A stretch of DNA of 64,000 bases from assembly GCF_035984655.1 (NCBI RefSeq), contig NZ_JAXCHT010000018.1:28970-92969 (forward strand). The letters are read 5' to 3'. Origin of the DNA: Actimicrobium sp035984655. Its GTDB lineage: Bacteria; Pseudomonadota; Gammaproteobacteria; Burkholderiales; Burkholderiaceae_D. Position numbers and translations under genes: made by a program. A model generated the notes under the pieces. It had not been told where the DNA came from. It saw only the letters and a program-made list of their open reading frames with translations, and made no database searches. This document shows, one piece after another, positions 45,310-60,250 of this stretch. Each line of letters opens with the position of its first letter. The stretch's first letter is position 1.

Positions 45310-46109
45310 GACTGTATCTCCAGGCCCAGATCGGCAGCCAGCGATTTCCCGGCGTAGTGGAATGGCACCGGGCCATCGACTTCGGCATTGACGAACTGCT
45401 TGACGTACGGGTCCTGTGACGCGCGCATTTCGGTCGGCGTACCGTGGGCGACGATTTTTCCCTGCGACAGAAAATACACGTAGTCGGCAATCAGGAACGA
45501 TTCATTGACATCATGCGACACCAGGATCGAGGTCAGGCCCAGTACATCATTGAGCTGGCGAATCAGATTGGCGGTCACGCCCATCGAAATCGGATCGAGC
45601 CCGGCGAACGGCTCGTCGTACATGATCAGTTGCGGATCGAGCGCAATGGCGCGAGCCAGCGCCACCCGTCGCGCCATGCCGCCCGACACTTCGGCCGGCT
45701 TCAGTTGCGCCGCATTGCGCAGACCAACTGCCTGCAGCTTCAACAACACCAGGTCGCGAATCAGGTCTTCCGGCAGGTCGGTATGTTCACGCAACGGGAA
45801 GGCGACATTCTCGAAGACGCTCAAATCGGTAAACAAGGCGCCATGCTGAAACAGCATGCCCATTTTGCGCCGCATCGCAAACAGTTCGGGATTCGTCATC
45901 GTGTGCACGATTTGCCCGGCGACGTTGACGCTGCCCGCTCCGGGCTTGATCTGACCGCCGATCAGTCGCAGCACCGTGGTTTTACCGGAGCCGGAACCGC
46001 CCATGACTGCAATGACTTTACCGCGCGGGAAATCCATGCGCAGGCCCGAAAGAATCGGGCGTTCACCATAGGAAAAATGCAAATCACGGATTTCGATGAG
46101 GTTGACCAC
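45306..46109 (-). CDS. mlaF: MlaF: phospholipid ABC transporter ATPase
   Basis: This 267-residue protein from a GTG start has Walker A (GGSGSGKTT), signature VSGGMARRVALARA and Walker B LIMYDEPFAGLDP. The frame stays open to an ATG at 46178, but the 23 extra residues do not resemble MlaF, and 267 residues fit the family. No Shine-Dalgarno clearly fixes the start. It is first of mlaFEDACB. Confidence 0.93.
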   Translation of the reverse strand: MVNLIEIRDLHFSYGERPILSGLRMDFPRGKVIAVMGGSGSGKTTVLRLIGGQIKPGAGSVNVAGQIVHTMTNPELFAMRRKMGMLFQHGALFTDLSVFENVAFPLREHTDLPEDLIRDLVLLKLQAVGLRNAAQLKPAEVSGGMARRVALARAIALDPQLIMYDEPFAGLDPISMGVTANLIRQLNDVLGLTSILVSHDVNESFLIADYVYFLSQGKIVAHGTPTEMRASQDPYVKQFVNAEVDGPVPFHYAGKSLAADLGLEIQS

Positions 46110-46235
46110 AGCGGGAATCAAGGAGGACAAGGGCGTGATTGTAGTGCAGATCGGCACTTCGCTACGTTCGTTGCACAAGATCCAACAATCCGTTGCCTAT
46201 CCGCGATTAGCAATGCGACAACTTGACCTGCATGA

Positions 46236-47699
<1,464 letters not shown>

Positions 47700-47743
47700 G
47701 ATCGATCCTGTGATGCGCCGCTATCTGGAACGGCAAATTGATG

Positions 47744-52447
<4,704 letters not shown>

Positions 52448-52515
52448 AGCGATTCTCCAGACCGGACGAGTTTGATCGCCCAGCATAGTGCAGCGCAACA
52501 CATCCCGCAACCTCT

Positions 52516-52585
52516 TTAATTAGGGTCAGAGTCAATTTAAATTCGCTAAATTCTCCTTCAAATTTAAATGGGGACAGAGTCAATT
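52516..52585. repeat. Left inverted-repeat pair of the RAYT element
   Basis: Two copies of a GGGTCAGAGTCAATT-like unit lie here (about 52517-52539 and, with one change GGGACAGAG, 52570-52585), each next to AATTTAAAT stretches. They face the two copies at 53369-53425. Confidence 0.8.
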
Positions 52586-52624
52586 CGGGGTGAACGGGAA
52601 GGTACACCGATTGCCGCCCTCACC

Positions 52625-53329
52625 TCACACGGGCTCGCTCGGCTCGACCTTCCAGGGGCGACCGCGCTTGGCGGGCCCGACCCGCCGCTGAATGCGCTTT
52701 TCCAGCGTATTGCGAAAGTGCGGCGAACCTAGCGCCCAGCCTTTCAGCGTCGCATCGGTCAGTGCGGTCACCTCCTGGCCGCTCAGGCCTTGCTCAACCA
52801 GGGCACGATAGGCGGCTTCGCGCTGGAATGGCGTATTCCCGAGCGACCAGTACAGCGGGTGATCGGTAATCAACGGGTCGGCCTGCGTCCCGACATGGTG
52901 TGCGTAGCTTGACCAGACGAAGTCGGCCGGGCTGGCGACCATCCCCGCGCGCACCGGATTGAGCTCGATGTAGCGCGAGCAGGTCATCAGGTAGCGTTCC
53001 GAGTCGATCACAGTCGCCTTGAAGCGCCCCTGGAACAGCGTGCCGACGCGCTGATACTTGCGATTGAAGTACGGTACGTAATGGCGGCCGATCCATTGCA
53101 TCATGCGGCTCAGCCCCTCCTTGTCGGACGGTGTCGCCAGCAGATGGAGGTGATTTGGCATCAGCACATAAGCATGCAGCGACACATGAAATTGCCGCGC
53201 ACCCTCGCGCAGCCACAGCAAAAAGCGCTGGTGATCTTCATCATCACGAAAGATCAGCTGGCGGTCGTTGCCACGCTGAATGATGTGGTGGGGCTGCTCA
53301 GGGACAACCAGTCGAGGTAAACGCGCCAT
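52625..53329 (-). CDS. REP-associated tyrosine transposase (RAYT, Y1 family)
   Basis: This 234-residue protein has the HUH motif HLHLL (MPNHLHLLATPSD, about residue 60). The catalytic Tyr is probably in RYIELNPVRAGMV (about residue 120). The PEQPHHIIQRGNDRQ opening is typical of RAYTs. It is flanked by inverted repeats and stands between gltB and the glycosyltransferase. RAYTs mobilise REP/BIME repeats rather than moving as ordinary insertion sequences. Confidence 0.92.
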   Translation of the reverse strand: MARLPRLVVPEQPHHIIQRGNDRQLIFRDDEDHQRFLLWLREGARQFHVSLHAYVLMPNHLHLLATPSDKEGLSRMMQWIGRHYVPYFNRKYQRVGTLFQGRFKATVIDSERYLMTCSRYIELNPVRAGMVASPADFVWSSYAHHVGTQADPLITDHPLYWSLGNTPFQREAAYRALVEQGLSGQEVTALTDATLKGWALGSPHFRNTLEKRIQRRVGPAKRGRPWKVEPSEPV

Positions 53330-53368
53330 GGCGGGATGTGGTGTCAGGGAAGGTGGGGTTGGCGCATT

Positions 53369-53425
53369 TTAATTGACTCTGACCCCAATTAAACAGGAAT
53401 AAGTTGACTCTGACCCTAATTAATT
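53369..53425. repeat. Right inverted-repeat pair of the RAYT element
   Basis: AATTGACTCTGACCCCAATTA (about 53369-53391) and GTTGACTCTGACCCTAATTAATT (53403-53425) are reverse complements of the left-end units. The outer copy stops two bases short of the glycosyltransferase stop codon. Confidence 0.8.
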
Positions 53426-53426
53426 T

Positions 53427-54410
53427 TTATGCGCGCAGGAATAACATTCTTGCCTGCAGCGCTTCCGGGCTGAACAGCGCTTCGACCGTGCGGCGGGCGT
53501 TGGCGCCGATTCGGGCGCGCAGAGCGGGGTCGTGCTGCAGCTCGGCCAGAATGGCGGCAGCCTGGTCGGTTGTATCAAAGAGGAATCCATTTTCGCCGTG
53601 GCGGATATGGTCGGCGTAGCCACCGTGACGATGGCATACCACTGGCAAGCCGCACGCCATTGCTTCAAATACAACACGCCCGAAGGTTTCGACGTGGACG
53701 CCAGTGCGGTAATAGAACACATCCAGTCCACCAAGAAACGCCTCGGCGGCAATTTGCCCTTCCGGCAACAGCTGCAACGCTGGCGTGACGGGCAGGTCGG
53801 GCGCCAGGATGGTCGCGCCCTGAAGGCGAATTTGCCAGCCGGCGGCAAGCAGGGTTCGATACAACGGCAGGTCGTCGGGGTGGTGCTTGTCGGCGGTGTC
53901 GCGGCTCAACCGGCCCAGCACCAACGGCGCGTCCGGCGCACGCACTTTGGCATGCGGCATGAAGCGGGTGAGATCGATCGGGGATGGGTGGACGGTGCCA
54001 TCGATACCCAGCAAGCGTTTCTGGAACTCGGAGATCAACACGTATTCGGTGCGCGGCCAGCGCAACAGCGGCGGGCGTTCACTGGTCAATTGCAGCACCT
54101 TGGGATGAAAGGTGTTGAAGACATAGATCAGCCGGCGCGGTCGCGCAATCAGATAGGGCCAGATCCGGTTGCGCCAATGCGCGCCGAAGAACACGTAATT
54201 ACCGCCATTCGGCACGCGCCCGTGCAATACCGACAGGCGCTGGATCGGATAAGCCTCCAGCAGCGCCGGCGAGGCCTTCGATGATGTCGCCCACATCTGC
54301 ACCCGGACTTGCTGCGACAGCAGGTGGTAGACCGCCAGCGTCTCGAGCTCACTGCCGCCGAACGGATTCTGGAAACCATTGAACAGATGAACAGTCTCGA
54401 CCGCACTCAT
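53427..54410 (-). CDS. Group 1 glycosyltransferase (GT4-like)
   Basis: This 327-residue protein ends its catalytic region with HVETFGRVVFEAMACGLPVV, the E(x7)E pattern of GT4 enzymes. HHPDDLPLYR and LGRLSRD precede it. The start ATG at 54410 overlaps the GNAT stop codon (ATGA); 54419 is an alternative. It probably adds a sugar in surface-polysaccharide or glycoconjugate synthesis. The repeat of the RAYT element abuts the stop, but the C-terminus looks complete. Confidence 0.87.
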   Translation of the reverse strand: MSAVETVHLFNGFQNPFGGSELETLAVYHLLSQQVRVQMWATSSKASPALLEAYPIQRLSVLHGRVPNGGNYVFFGAHWRNRIWPYLIARPRRLIYVFNTFHPKVLQLTSERPPLLRWPRTEYVLISEFQKRLLGIDGTVHPSPIDLTRFMPHAKVRAPDAPLVLGRLSRDTADKHHPDDLPLYRTLLAAGWQIRLQGATILAPDLPVTPALQLLPEGQIAAEAFLGGLDVFYYRTGVHVETFGRVVFEAMACGLPVVCHRHGGYADHIRHGENGFLFDTTDQAAAILAELQHDPALRARIGANARRTVEALFSPEALQARMLFLRA

Positions 54411-54955
54411 TGGCGCCATTCCGGGCCGAGCACGGCATAGCAGTTCAGGTCATGGAACTGGCCGCCCCAAAAGGCCTGTTCCCGATGCACACCCTCGAAG
54501 CGAAACCCAAGGCGGGTCAGGACGGCAATCGAGGCATGATTATCGGCGTGGCTTTCGGCCTGAATCCGGTGCAAGCCCATCGGCCCGAATCCGTGCGCGA
54601 GCACCGCGCGCAGTGCCGCGGTCATGTGTCCCTGGCCGGTGGCGTCGCGCGCCAGCTCGAAGCCGAGCAGGCAGTTGCGCCAGCTTTTATTCCAGCGGAA
54701 AAATCCGCAACTGCCGATCAGCCGGCCATCGCTGCGCCGCTCGATGCCCCAGCGCACCCCGGTGCCGCCGGCAAACCAGCCGGCAAACATTGCGGTGATC
54801 TGGTTGGCCTGGGCGATATCGGTAATCGGGTCGACGCCGAACCAACGCATCGTCTCCGCGTCCGAGTGAATCTGGAACAGGGCATTGGCATCGCTTGCGA
54901 CGATTTCGCGCAGGATCAGGTGTTCGGTGTGCAGCGTCGGAAAAATCGGAGTCAT
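54407..54955 (-). CDS. GNAT-family N-acetyltransferase (RimJ/RimL-like)
   Basis: This 182-residue protein has LHTEHLILREIVASDANALF at the start and the acetyl-CoA-binding ARDATGQGHMTAALRAVLAHGF with a later AESHADNHASIAVLTRLGF. It resembles ribosomal-protein or generic RimJ-type acetyltransferases. The ATG at 54955 fits the family; the longer frame does not. It overlaps the glycosyltransferase gene by four bases, so a sugar or protein substrate linked to that gene is possible. Confidence 0.88.
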   Translation of the reverse strand: MTPIFPTLHTEHLILREIVASDANALFQIHSDAETMRWFGVDPITDIAQANQITAMFAGWFAGGTGVRWGIERRSDGRLIGSCGFFRWNKSWRNCLLGFELARDATGQGHMTAALRAVLAHGFGPMGLHRIQAESHADNHASIAVLTRLGFRFEGVHREQAFWGGQFHDLNCYAVLGPEWRQ

Positions 54956-55043
54956 CGGGCCGGGCGGCGGGTTGGGAGGGCGCGCCCACGATAGCGCAAA
55001 GTCGCCCCACAATCAATCGCACCAGCCGCGGGTCGGGTCGGCA

Positions 55044-56549
55044 TCAGCGCTGACCGCGCCAACCCATTTCAACCATCCGCTGCGAATCGAGTGCGCGCAC
55101 CAGCAGCGCGCGAATTTCGTTGAGCGGAGTGACCTCGGCATTGTCGATCTTCGATGATGCGACCGTGACGTCCCAGTCGCCGTACAGGAAGCCCATCGGC
55201 AGACGGTTGACGGTCAACGGCATCACCACAAAGCTGCGCGCCGACGGCACCGCATCTTTCCACCAGCGCGGCAGCTTGTTGATGAAGGACGGGTCGCGCG
55301 CATTGTCGACGAACACCATCTTGTCGTTGGCCAGGGCGGCGTGGAATACGTCAGGCTGGTAGGCGTCGTCAAACGTCAAGCGCTGCACCACTTCCTGCAG
55401 GCCGTTGCCGAGGCACATGCGCGCCACATAGCGCGCATCCTTTTGCACCCGCTGAAATGCTGCGGCGTGACTGAAGCCGAGGCTCTTGAACAGGGTTTCC
55501 AGCGCCAGCGACATCATCTGCGCGGTCGATGCGGTCTTGAGCAACTCCTCCATCTCGGCGACGCCGCGACTGAGTAACTGGGCGGCATTGGTGGGCTTGC
55601 CATTTTGCAAAACCGAAATTCCCGACCGGGCGGCAACCGCCTTGGCGGAAGGAAGCGCTGGCGCAGCCTCCTCGCCCCCGGTTTTTCGGGCAGTCTGCAC
55701 CGCCGTCAGCAATTGCGCCGCGTCCACGCCGAGCATGCCTGCGTAGTCCCGGGCAAGCCGTGCCAGCCCCGGCGGCAACACGGTGCTGCCAGGCGCCTCC
55801 TTGAACAGCACTTCGGCACAGCGTGATGACATTGTCGACACGGCGGCCAACCAGTCGTTATGGTTCAGCGGCTCGTCCAACACCTTCGGCGCCACATCCG
55901 CCAAGGTATCGACCAGCGTCGATGGCAAACCCCATTTCAGCGCGACGGCGCGGCCAACGGCATCCAGTCCGAGACCCAGCAAGCGCCGCGAGGCGGCATC
56001 TTCAGCCGCACTGTCTCCGCCGCACTCACGCTGAATGACCTGCCATGTTTCGGATAAATAAAAGGCCACCATCATGCGGCCCAGACCGTGCAGCATCGAA
56101 CACACCACTGCCTGCTCGGCATCGCGGGCGCTTGCCGCCGAAGCCACTTGCCGGCCGATATGTCCGGCCAGAACGGCCTTTTCCATCTCGTTGCGCGCCA
56201 TCGACGAATCGGATGACGCAACGGCAAGGCCGTCGACCAGCTTCAACCCCAGCGCCAGATGTCCGATCGACTCGGTGCCCAGCACCATCACCGCTTCCGA
56301 CACTGTGCTGATGTTCTGGCCAAAGACCGAATACATGGGACTGTTGGCCAGGCGCAAAACCTTTTGCGTCAGGGTCGGGTCGGACAGGACAGTCCGGGTC
56401 ATGTTGAATTCGTTGGCGTCCTCGCCGCGCATGGCGCCAAGAATGGCGCCGACCACCTTTGAGAATCCGGGTAGATCGCCGCGCTGCCGGACCCGCTGCC
56501 AGAGCAGATCGAGTGACTTTTCGGCGTCGACGGCGCGCTCGCTCATCAT
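55044..56549 (-). CDS. HDOD-domain signalling protein with GAF-like C-terminus
   Basis: This 501-residue protein has an HDOD domain (about residues 20-220) with LPGFSKVVGAILGAMRGED, LRLANSPMYSVFG and a degenerate HD site (HGLGRMM). A C-terminal region (about 370-490) resembles a GAF domain. HDOD proteins act as non-enzymatic partners of c-di-GMP signalling. The start ATG ATG (56549/56546) overlaps the stop of the GGDEF-EAL gene, so the two are translationally coupled. Confidence 0.88.
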   Translation of the reverse strand: MMSERAVDAEKSLDLLWQRVRQRGDLPGFSKVVGAILGAMRGEDANEFNMTRTVLSDPTLTQKVLRLANSPMYSVFGQNISTVSEAVMVLGTESIGHLALGLKLVDGLAVASSDSSMARNEMEKAVLAGHIGRQVASAASARDAEQAVVCSMLHGLGRMMVAFYLSETWQVIQRECGGDSAAEDAASRRLLGLGLDAVGRAVALKWGLPSTLVDTLADVAPKVLDEPLNHNDWLAAVSTMSSRCAEVLFKEAPGSTVLPPGLARLARDYAGMLGVDAAQLLTAVQTARKTGGEEAAPALPSAKAVAARSGISVLQNGKPTNAAQLLSRGVAEMEELLKTASTAQMMSLALETLFKSLGFSHAAAFQRVQKDARYVARMCLGNGLQEVVQRLTFDDAYQPDVFHAALANDKMVFVDNARDPSFINKLPRWWKDAVPSARSFVVMPLTVNRLPMGFLYGDWDVTVASSKIDNAEVTPLNEIRALLVRALDSQRMVEMGWRGQR

Positions 56550-58252
56550 CGCGTGACGCTGGCCGCGACAAGCTGGGCGTGCTCGGTGCTGGCTGCCCGC
56601 AACAACGCCATGGCGGTCTCCGGCATCATTGGATGACCGGTGTAAAAGCCCTGAATCAGGGTGCAGCCCTGGCGTACCAGAAACTGCAATTGTTCGGCGT
56701 TCTCCACCCCTTCGGCCACGGTCGACAGGTCGAGGTGGCTCGCCAGGCTGAGGACGACATTGCAAATCGCCGCATCCTTGACCGACTCCGGCAAATCCTG
56801 AATGAAGGCGCGATCGATCTTCAGCGTTGAAATCGGGAAGCGTTTCAAATAAGCGAGCGACGAATAACCGGTGCCAAAATCGTCAATCGCGATGCGCACG
56901 CCGCGCGCGCTGATCTGGTTGAGCGTCGCCTCGGCGTGGCCGGGATCGGCCATCAGGATGCCCTCGGTAATTTCGAGCAGCAATTGCTCGCCCTCCAGTC
57001 CGGCCAGGCTGAGCGCCTCATCCATCATGCCGAGGAACTGGTCGTTGCGGAACTGGCGCGGGCTGACATTGACCGAGACATACAAGGGTCGGCCGGCCGC
57101 TTCCTGAAACCGCTTCAGCTGCATGCAAGCCGATTTGAGCGCCCAGGCGCCGAGCAGGTTGATCAGGCCGTTGCTCTCGGCCATGGGAATGAACTGCACC
57201 GGCGACACCAGGCCCTGGTCGGGCCGCATCCAGCGCATCAGCGCCTCGTAGCCGCGCACCTGGCGCGTGGTGGCATCGACGATGGGCTGGTAATGCAGAC
57301 AGAATTCGCCATTGCGCACGGCCTCGAACATGGCCGCTTCCATCGTGACATCGTATTCCTGCTGATTGAATTTCTGCGGACTGTAGACCACGCAGCGGGC
57401 CTTGCCGGTTTCCTTGGCACGCATCATCGCCGTATCGGCATGGGTCAACAGCCTGACGTCATCGTCGCCATGCTCGGGATAGGTTGCCGCGCCGATCGAG
57501 GCGCCGACGTACAACGTGTGACCCTGAATCTCGAACGGCAGCTGCATGTTGGCGATCATCCGGCGCGCCACGGTCAGGATTTCCGCTTCGCTGATGGCGC
57601 CCGGCAGCACGGCGACGAATTCGTCACCGCCGACCCGGGCCAGCGTATCGACATTGCGCAGCGTCTCGCGCAGGCGCTCGCCGGCGACCTTCAGCAGGGT
57701 ATCGCCGACCAGGTGGCCGAGCGCGTCGTTGACTTTCTTGAAGCGGTCCAGGTCCAGCGCCAGCACCGAAAAGCCGCGCCCGGTGCGCTTGGCCTGTGCG
57801 ATCGCCATGTGCATGCGATCCGACAGCAGCGCGCGGTTGGGCAAGCCGGTCAAGGCATCGTGCGTGGCCATGTGACGCAAGCGTTCTTCAGTGGCTTGCT
57901 GCTCGGTGATATCGCGCCCGACCGCCAGCAGCTCGGTCTTGCCCTTGTCGGTCAGGTAATTGGTGATTTGCAGTTCGAACCACAAGGCCGACTTGCGCGT
58001 GTTCAGGCGTACGTTGATTTTGCCCGTGCGGCCCGTCTCGATGGCCTGGGTGATGGCGAGGCTGATAATCAGGCGATCGCTCAAAGGCGCCAGCTCGGAC
58101 AGAAACCAGCCTACAATCTGCCCGGTGACACCGACGGCGTCGAGCGCACGCAAACTGGCGAACAGGATCTTTCCCTTGTCGTCCAGGCGGAATACTGCGT
58201 CACCGGCGGCCTCCATCAAACTGTCCAGAGGTCCTTCGGTGCCAGCTCTCAT
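56546..58252 (-). CDS. PAS-GGDEF-EAL cyclic-di-GMP enzyme
   Basis: This 568-residue protein starts with a PAS-like domain (about residues 10-115), then GGDEF with intact GGDEF (ARVGGDEFVAVL), then EAL with intact YEALMRW, DDFGTGYSSL and AEGVEN. Both catalytic sites look complete. The frame extends to 58321; the ATG at 58252 is chosen because AAGAG lies upstream and the PAS domain follows. It is co-transcribed with the HDOD gene. Confidence 0.92.
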   Translation of the reverse strand: MRAGTEGPLDSLMEAAGDAVFRLDDKGKILFASLRALDAVGVTGQIVGWFLSELAPLSDRLIISLAITQAIETGRTGKINVRLNTRKSALWFELQITNYLTDKGKTELLAVGRDITEQQATEERLRHMATHDALTGLPNRALLSDRMHMAIAQAKRTGRGFSVLALDLDRFKKVNDALGHLVGDTLLKVAGERLRETLRNVDTLARVGGDEFVAVLPGAISEAEILTVARRMIANMQLPFEIQGHTLYVGASIGAATYPEHGDDDVRLLTHADTAMMRAKETGKARCVVYSPQKFNQQEYDVTMEAAMFEAVRNGEFCLHYQPIVDATTRQVRGYEALMRWMRPDQGLVSPVQFIPMAESNGLINLLGAWALKSACMQLKRFQEAAGRPLYVSVNVSPRQFRNDQFLGMMDEALSLAGLEGEQLLLEITEGILMADPGHAEATLNQISARGVRIAIDDFGTGYSSLAYLKRFPISTLKIDRAFIQDLPESVKDAAICNVVLSLASHLDLSTVAEGVENAEQLQFLVRQGCTLIQGFYTGHPMMPETAMALLRAASTEHAQLVAASVTR

Positions 58253-58687
58253 TGCGTTATTATCTCTTGTAAACATAACAACATTTGTGAGTGAACTAAG
58301 CACGACGGTGTCGGCTTCCAAACGGATCCATACAAACGACAGTGTCGCGAGATGGTAACTTCTGCTTCAATGGAACCTTCCTGCAATTGCTGCAAAGCCG
58401 CATGCGTATTGCCTTAGCCCCGCATTGTTCATGTGCTGCTTTAAGTCTTGTAACAAATTCTAGTCGGAAAGTTATCAAGAAAATGGCAAAAAGTACATCA
58501 AAAGAAAAAAAATCTTGTTAATTTTCGATAAATTTCCCTTTATTGCCGTGATTCCGCCTGAAAGTGCGCCGTGGCCGTCCGTGCCGCGCCCACAAATCTG
58601 CAGCGAAACCCCCGGCTGACGTCAGTTGATGTACAGCAGGTCGCGGCAGCCGTTAATGCAGGCGCCTGGCGCCAAACCGCTGCCGCA

Positions 58688-58714
58688 AATAAAAACGCAG
58701 CCTTGCGGGCTGCG
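58688..58714 (-). terminator. Strong minus-strand terminator with no gene upstream
   Basis: CGCAGCC (58696-58702) pairs with GGCTGCG (58708-58714). On the minus strand TTTTTATTT follows. The nearest conventional minus-strand gene upstream is more than 2.8 kb away, so it may end a small RNA. Confidence 0.72.
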
Positions 58715-59028
58715 TCGGTACGACAAACACGTGGTCAAACCTGGCTCAGAATGGTTATGCGCAGTGAAAAACGTAAACAACGTAGCGAGTGAGTGAGTGA
58801 TTGACTTCCTAGCGTTTGACCGAGCTGGTACGTAAACCTCTGTAGCTACAAGGCACCGTTGTTTACATTTTTTGGCATGATTTGTGGGAAGCCAACGCTT
58901 CCAAGTAGGCCCATCGTGCGTTGAGTAAACTAGTGTAAGGGCGAGAGGGTAGGCCAAGGTAAGCTGGTCGAGACCCTTAGTGCTGGTTATGGTAGTCTGC
59001 GGGCCTCGGTAACAAGGTCCGAAATGAA
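58715..59028 (-). ncRNA. Candidate structured small RNA (hypothetical)
   Basis: Between two minus-strand terminators lies about 310 bases with further pairing: GTAAAC/GTTTAC enclosing a TGTAGCTACA palindrome (about 58831-58868), and GGAAGC-CAAC-GCTTCC (58887-58902). A weak -35/-10 pair, TTGTTA-N18-CATAAC, can be seen on the minus strand near 59010-58985. No known RNA family is recognised. Confidence 0.3.
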
Positions 59029-59048
59029 GAAAGCTGCCCGGAGGCAGC
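59022..59048 (-). terminator. Second minus-strand terminator
   Basis: GCTGCC-CGGA-GGCAGC forms a 6-bp stem. On the minus strand it is followed by TTTCTTCATTTC, an interrupted T-run. Confidence 0.5.
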
Positions 59049-59336
59049 CTTCTGGTGTTAATTGTCGGAACGTCGCCCGCAGTATCTCGGTATTCAAAAT
59101 TCCAAGAATCCTGAGTCGGTATCACTACCGACACCCCGTTCAAGTGAGTAAAACAAATGGCCCCACTCTTGCTACATGCGCCTCACCTTGTTGCCATTAC
59201 AGCGGGCGCTTCGTCATCAACGACGTATATAGTGTAGCACACCTTGTTCAAAAATGAGTGAGGCAGAGTAAACCGTACGCACATCCCGGTCATAGGGGAT
59301 AATTGCCACTTAGACATAAATTTAGCGCGGTGTGAT

Positions 59337-59909
59337 GTGTCAGACGAATTCGGATTCTGGACGGTTGATGGCTTGACAACATTTGGCACCATGCCGGGCG
59401 GCATACTGCCAGGTATAGCTGACCCCTTGCCCATTAAACTACAAAACGGCGATGCATACTGGGGAGCCGCTCACATCGAAAAGCGCCACGGGAGATGGCT
59501 TCAAGAAAATAAACACAGCGCTGCGAGCATGGTGTATCTGAAGCTGACTCAGACCGGGATTGTTTATGCTGCAGGAGATACCAACAAGAGCAAAATACGG
59601 TTGACCTTGGCACCGGCAGTCCTTCTTATCTTGAAATACATTCCCAGCGAGCACTTCCTCAGCGTGACGTCACTGTATTTAAAAAAAGACATGCCGGACG
59701 GCGACGAACTGGGTCGCTATTACGGCAGTCAACGTGGCCGCGCCCAAGGGCCCCGCCCGGTGCCGGTTTTCGCTGCGCCAAATGCCGCAATCGCCCCCCT
59801 GCAAGCCATCATCCAGCCTGCAACACCAGCGGGCAATGCCGTGGCCACGCTGAATACTCCCGCAAGTAATGGCCCAATCATCGTCTACAAGAAACGCCGC
59901 AGCATATAA
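59337..59909 (+). CDS. Hypothetical protein, possibly a truncated toxin-like domain
   Basis: This 190-residue frame starts at GTG 59337; the frame is open back to 59262 with no better start. A WGAAHIEKRHGRWL segment (about residues 42-55) resembles the HIxxRH motif of BECR-fold (barnase/EndoU/colicin-type) nuclease domains in polymorphic toxins. A Pro/Ala-rich tail ends in KKRRSI. No signal peptide, TM or clear Shine-Dalgarno is seen, which hints that the 5' part has been lost. The function is not established; the nuclease idea rests on one motif. Confidence 0.5.
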   Translation: MSDEFGFWTVDGLTTFGTMPGGILPGIADPLPIKLQNGDAYWGAAHIEKRHGRWLQENKHSAASMVYLKLTQTGIVYAAGDTNKSKIRLTLAPAVLLILKYIPSEHFLSVTSLYLKKDMPDGDELGRYYGSQRGRAQGPRPVPVFAAPNAAIAPLQAIIQPATPAGNAVATLNTPASNGPIIVYKKRRSI

Positions 59910-60054
59910 AACCAACCCCGCCTGCATGGCACTGTCGCAGGTCAGCAAACGCCCGGGCCGCAGACCCGGCCAACGGGCAGCCAGCACCGTAGTGGCCTAC
60001 ATGGGCCCTGCGCGGCCCATGCCCCGCGCCAGTTGTCCACGACTCCCGTATTAG
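59910..60054. other. Short GC-rich stretch; no gene
   Basis: It contains GC-rich self-complementary segments such as CCCGGGCCGCAGACCCGGCC near 59955. I see no convincing gene; a 61-residue frame ending at 60054 has no family features. Confidence 0.4.
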
Positions 60055-60249
60055 GTTCGCGTCGCCGTTTTCATCGATGAGAAGCTAGCGCCTCACTTCC
60101 TGAACCGTGCGCTTGACCAGGTGGGCGCCCGCGTGTATGAGTGCGAACTGAGTCCATCTATATCGGCCTCTTTGGGACAGGTCTCAGAACAACGGCAAGA
60201 ATGGTTACTAGACTTTGTCACAGAAGCCATAAGAAAGGAAAGGCAATAA
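60055..60249 (+). pseudogene. Possible 5'-truncated gene fragment
   Basis: A frame open for 64 codons (VRVAVFIDEKLAPHFLNRAL...EAIRKERQ) begins right after a TAG at 60052-60054 and has no start codon. It ends one base before the next ORF, and its last codons form that ORF's Shine-Dalgarno (AAAGGAAAGG). The coding-like composition and tight junction suggest the tail of a lost gene. The family is not recognised. Confidence 0.35.
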
Positions 60250-60250
60250 T

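Larger units (their letters stand above)
58253..59336. other. Non-coding stretch with several hairpins
   Basis: This roughly 1.08-kb stretch lies upstream of the GGDEF-EAL gene. It has an AT-rich part (58450-58550) and hairpins at 58696-58714, 58887-58902 and 59033-59048. No reading frame looks like a gene; a 173-residue minus-strand frame (58622-59143) spans two terminators and has no family features. It marks the start of the accessory segment. Confidence 0.55.

Noticed and set aside
56936..58294. 452-residue plus-strand frame
   Set aside because: Antisense to the GGDEF-EAL gene.
58688..59048. Retron-type RNA
   Set aside because: The stretch is structured, but no reverse transcriptase gene is present in the window.
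58622..59143. 173-residue minus-strand frame
   Set aside because: Spans two intrinsic terminators and has no domain, Shine-Dalgarno or coding-like composition.
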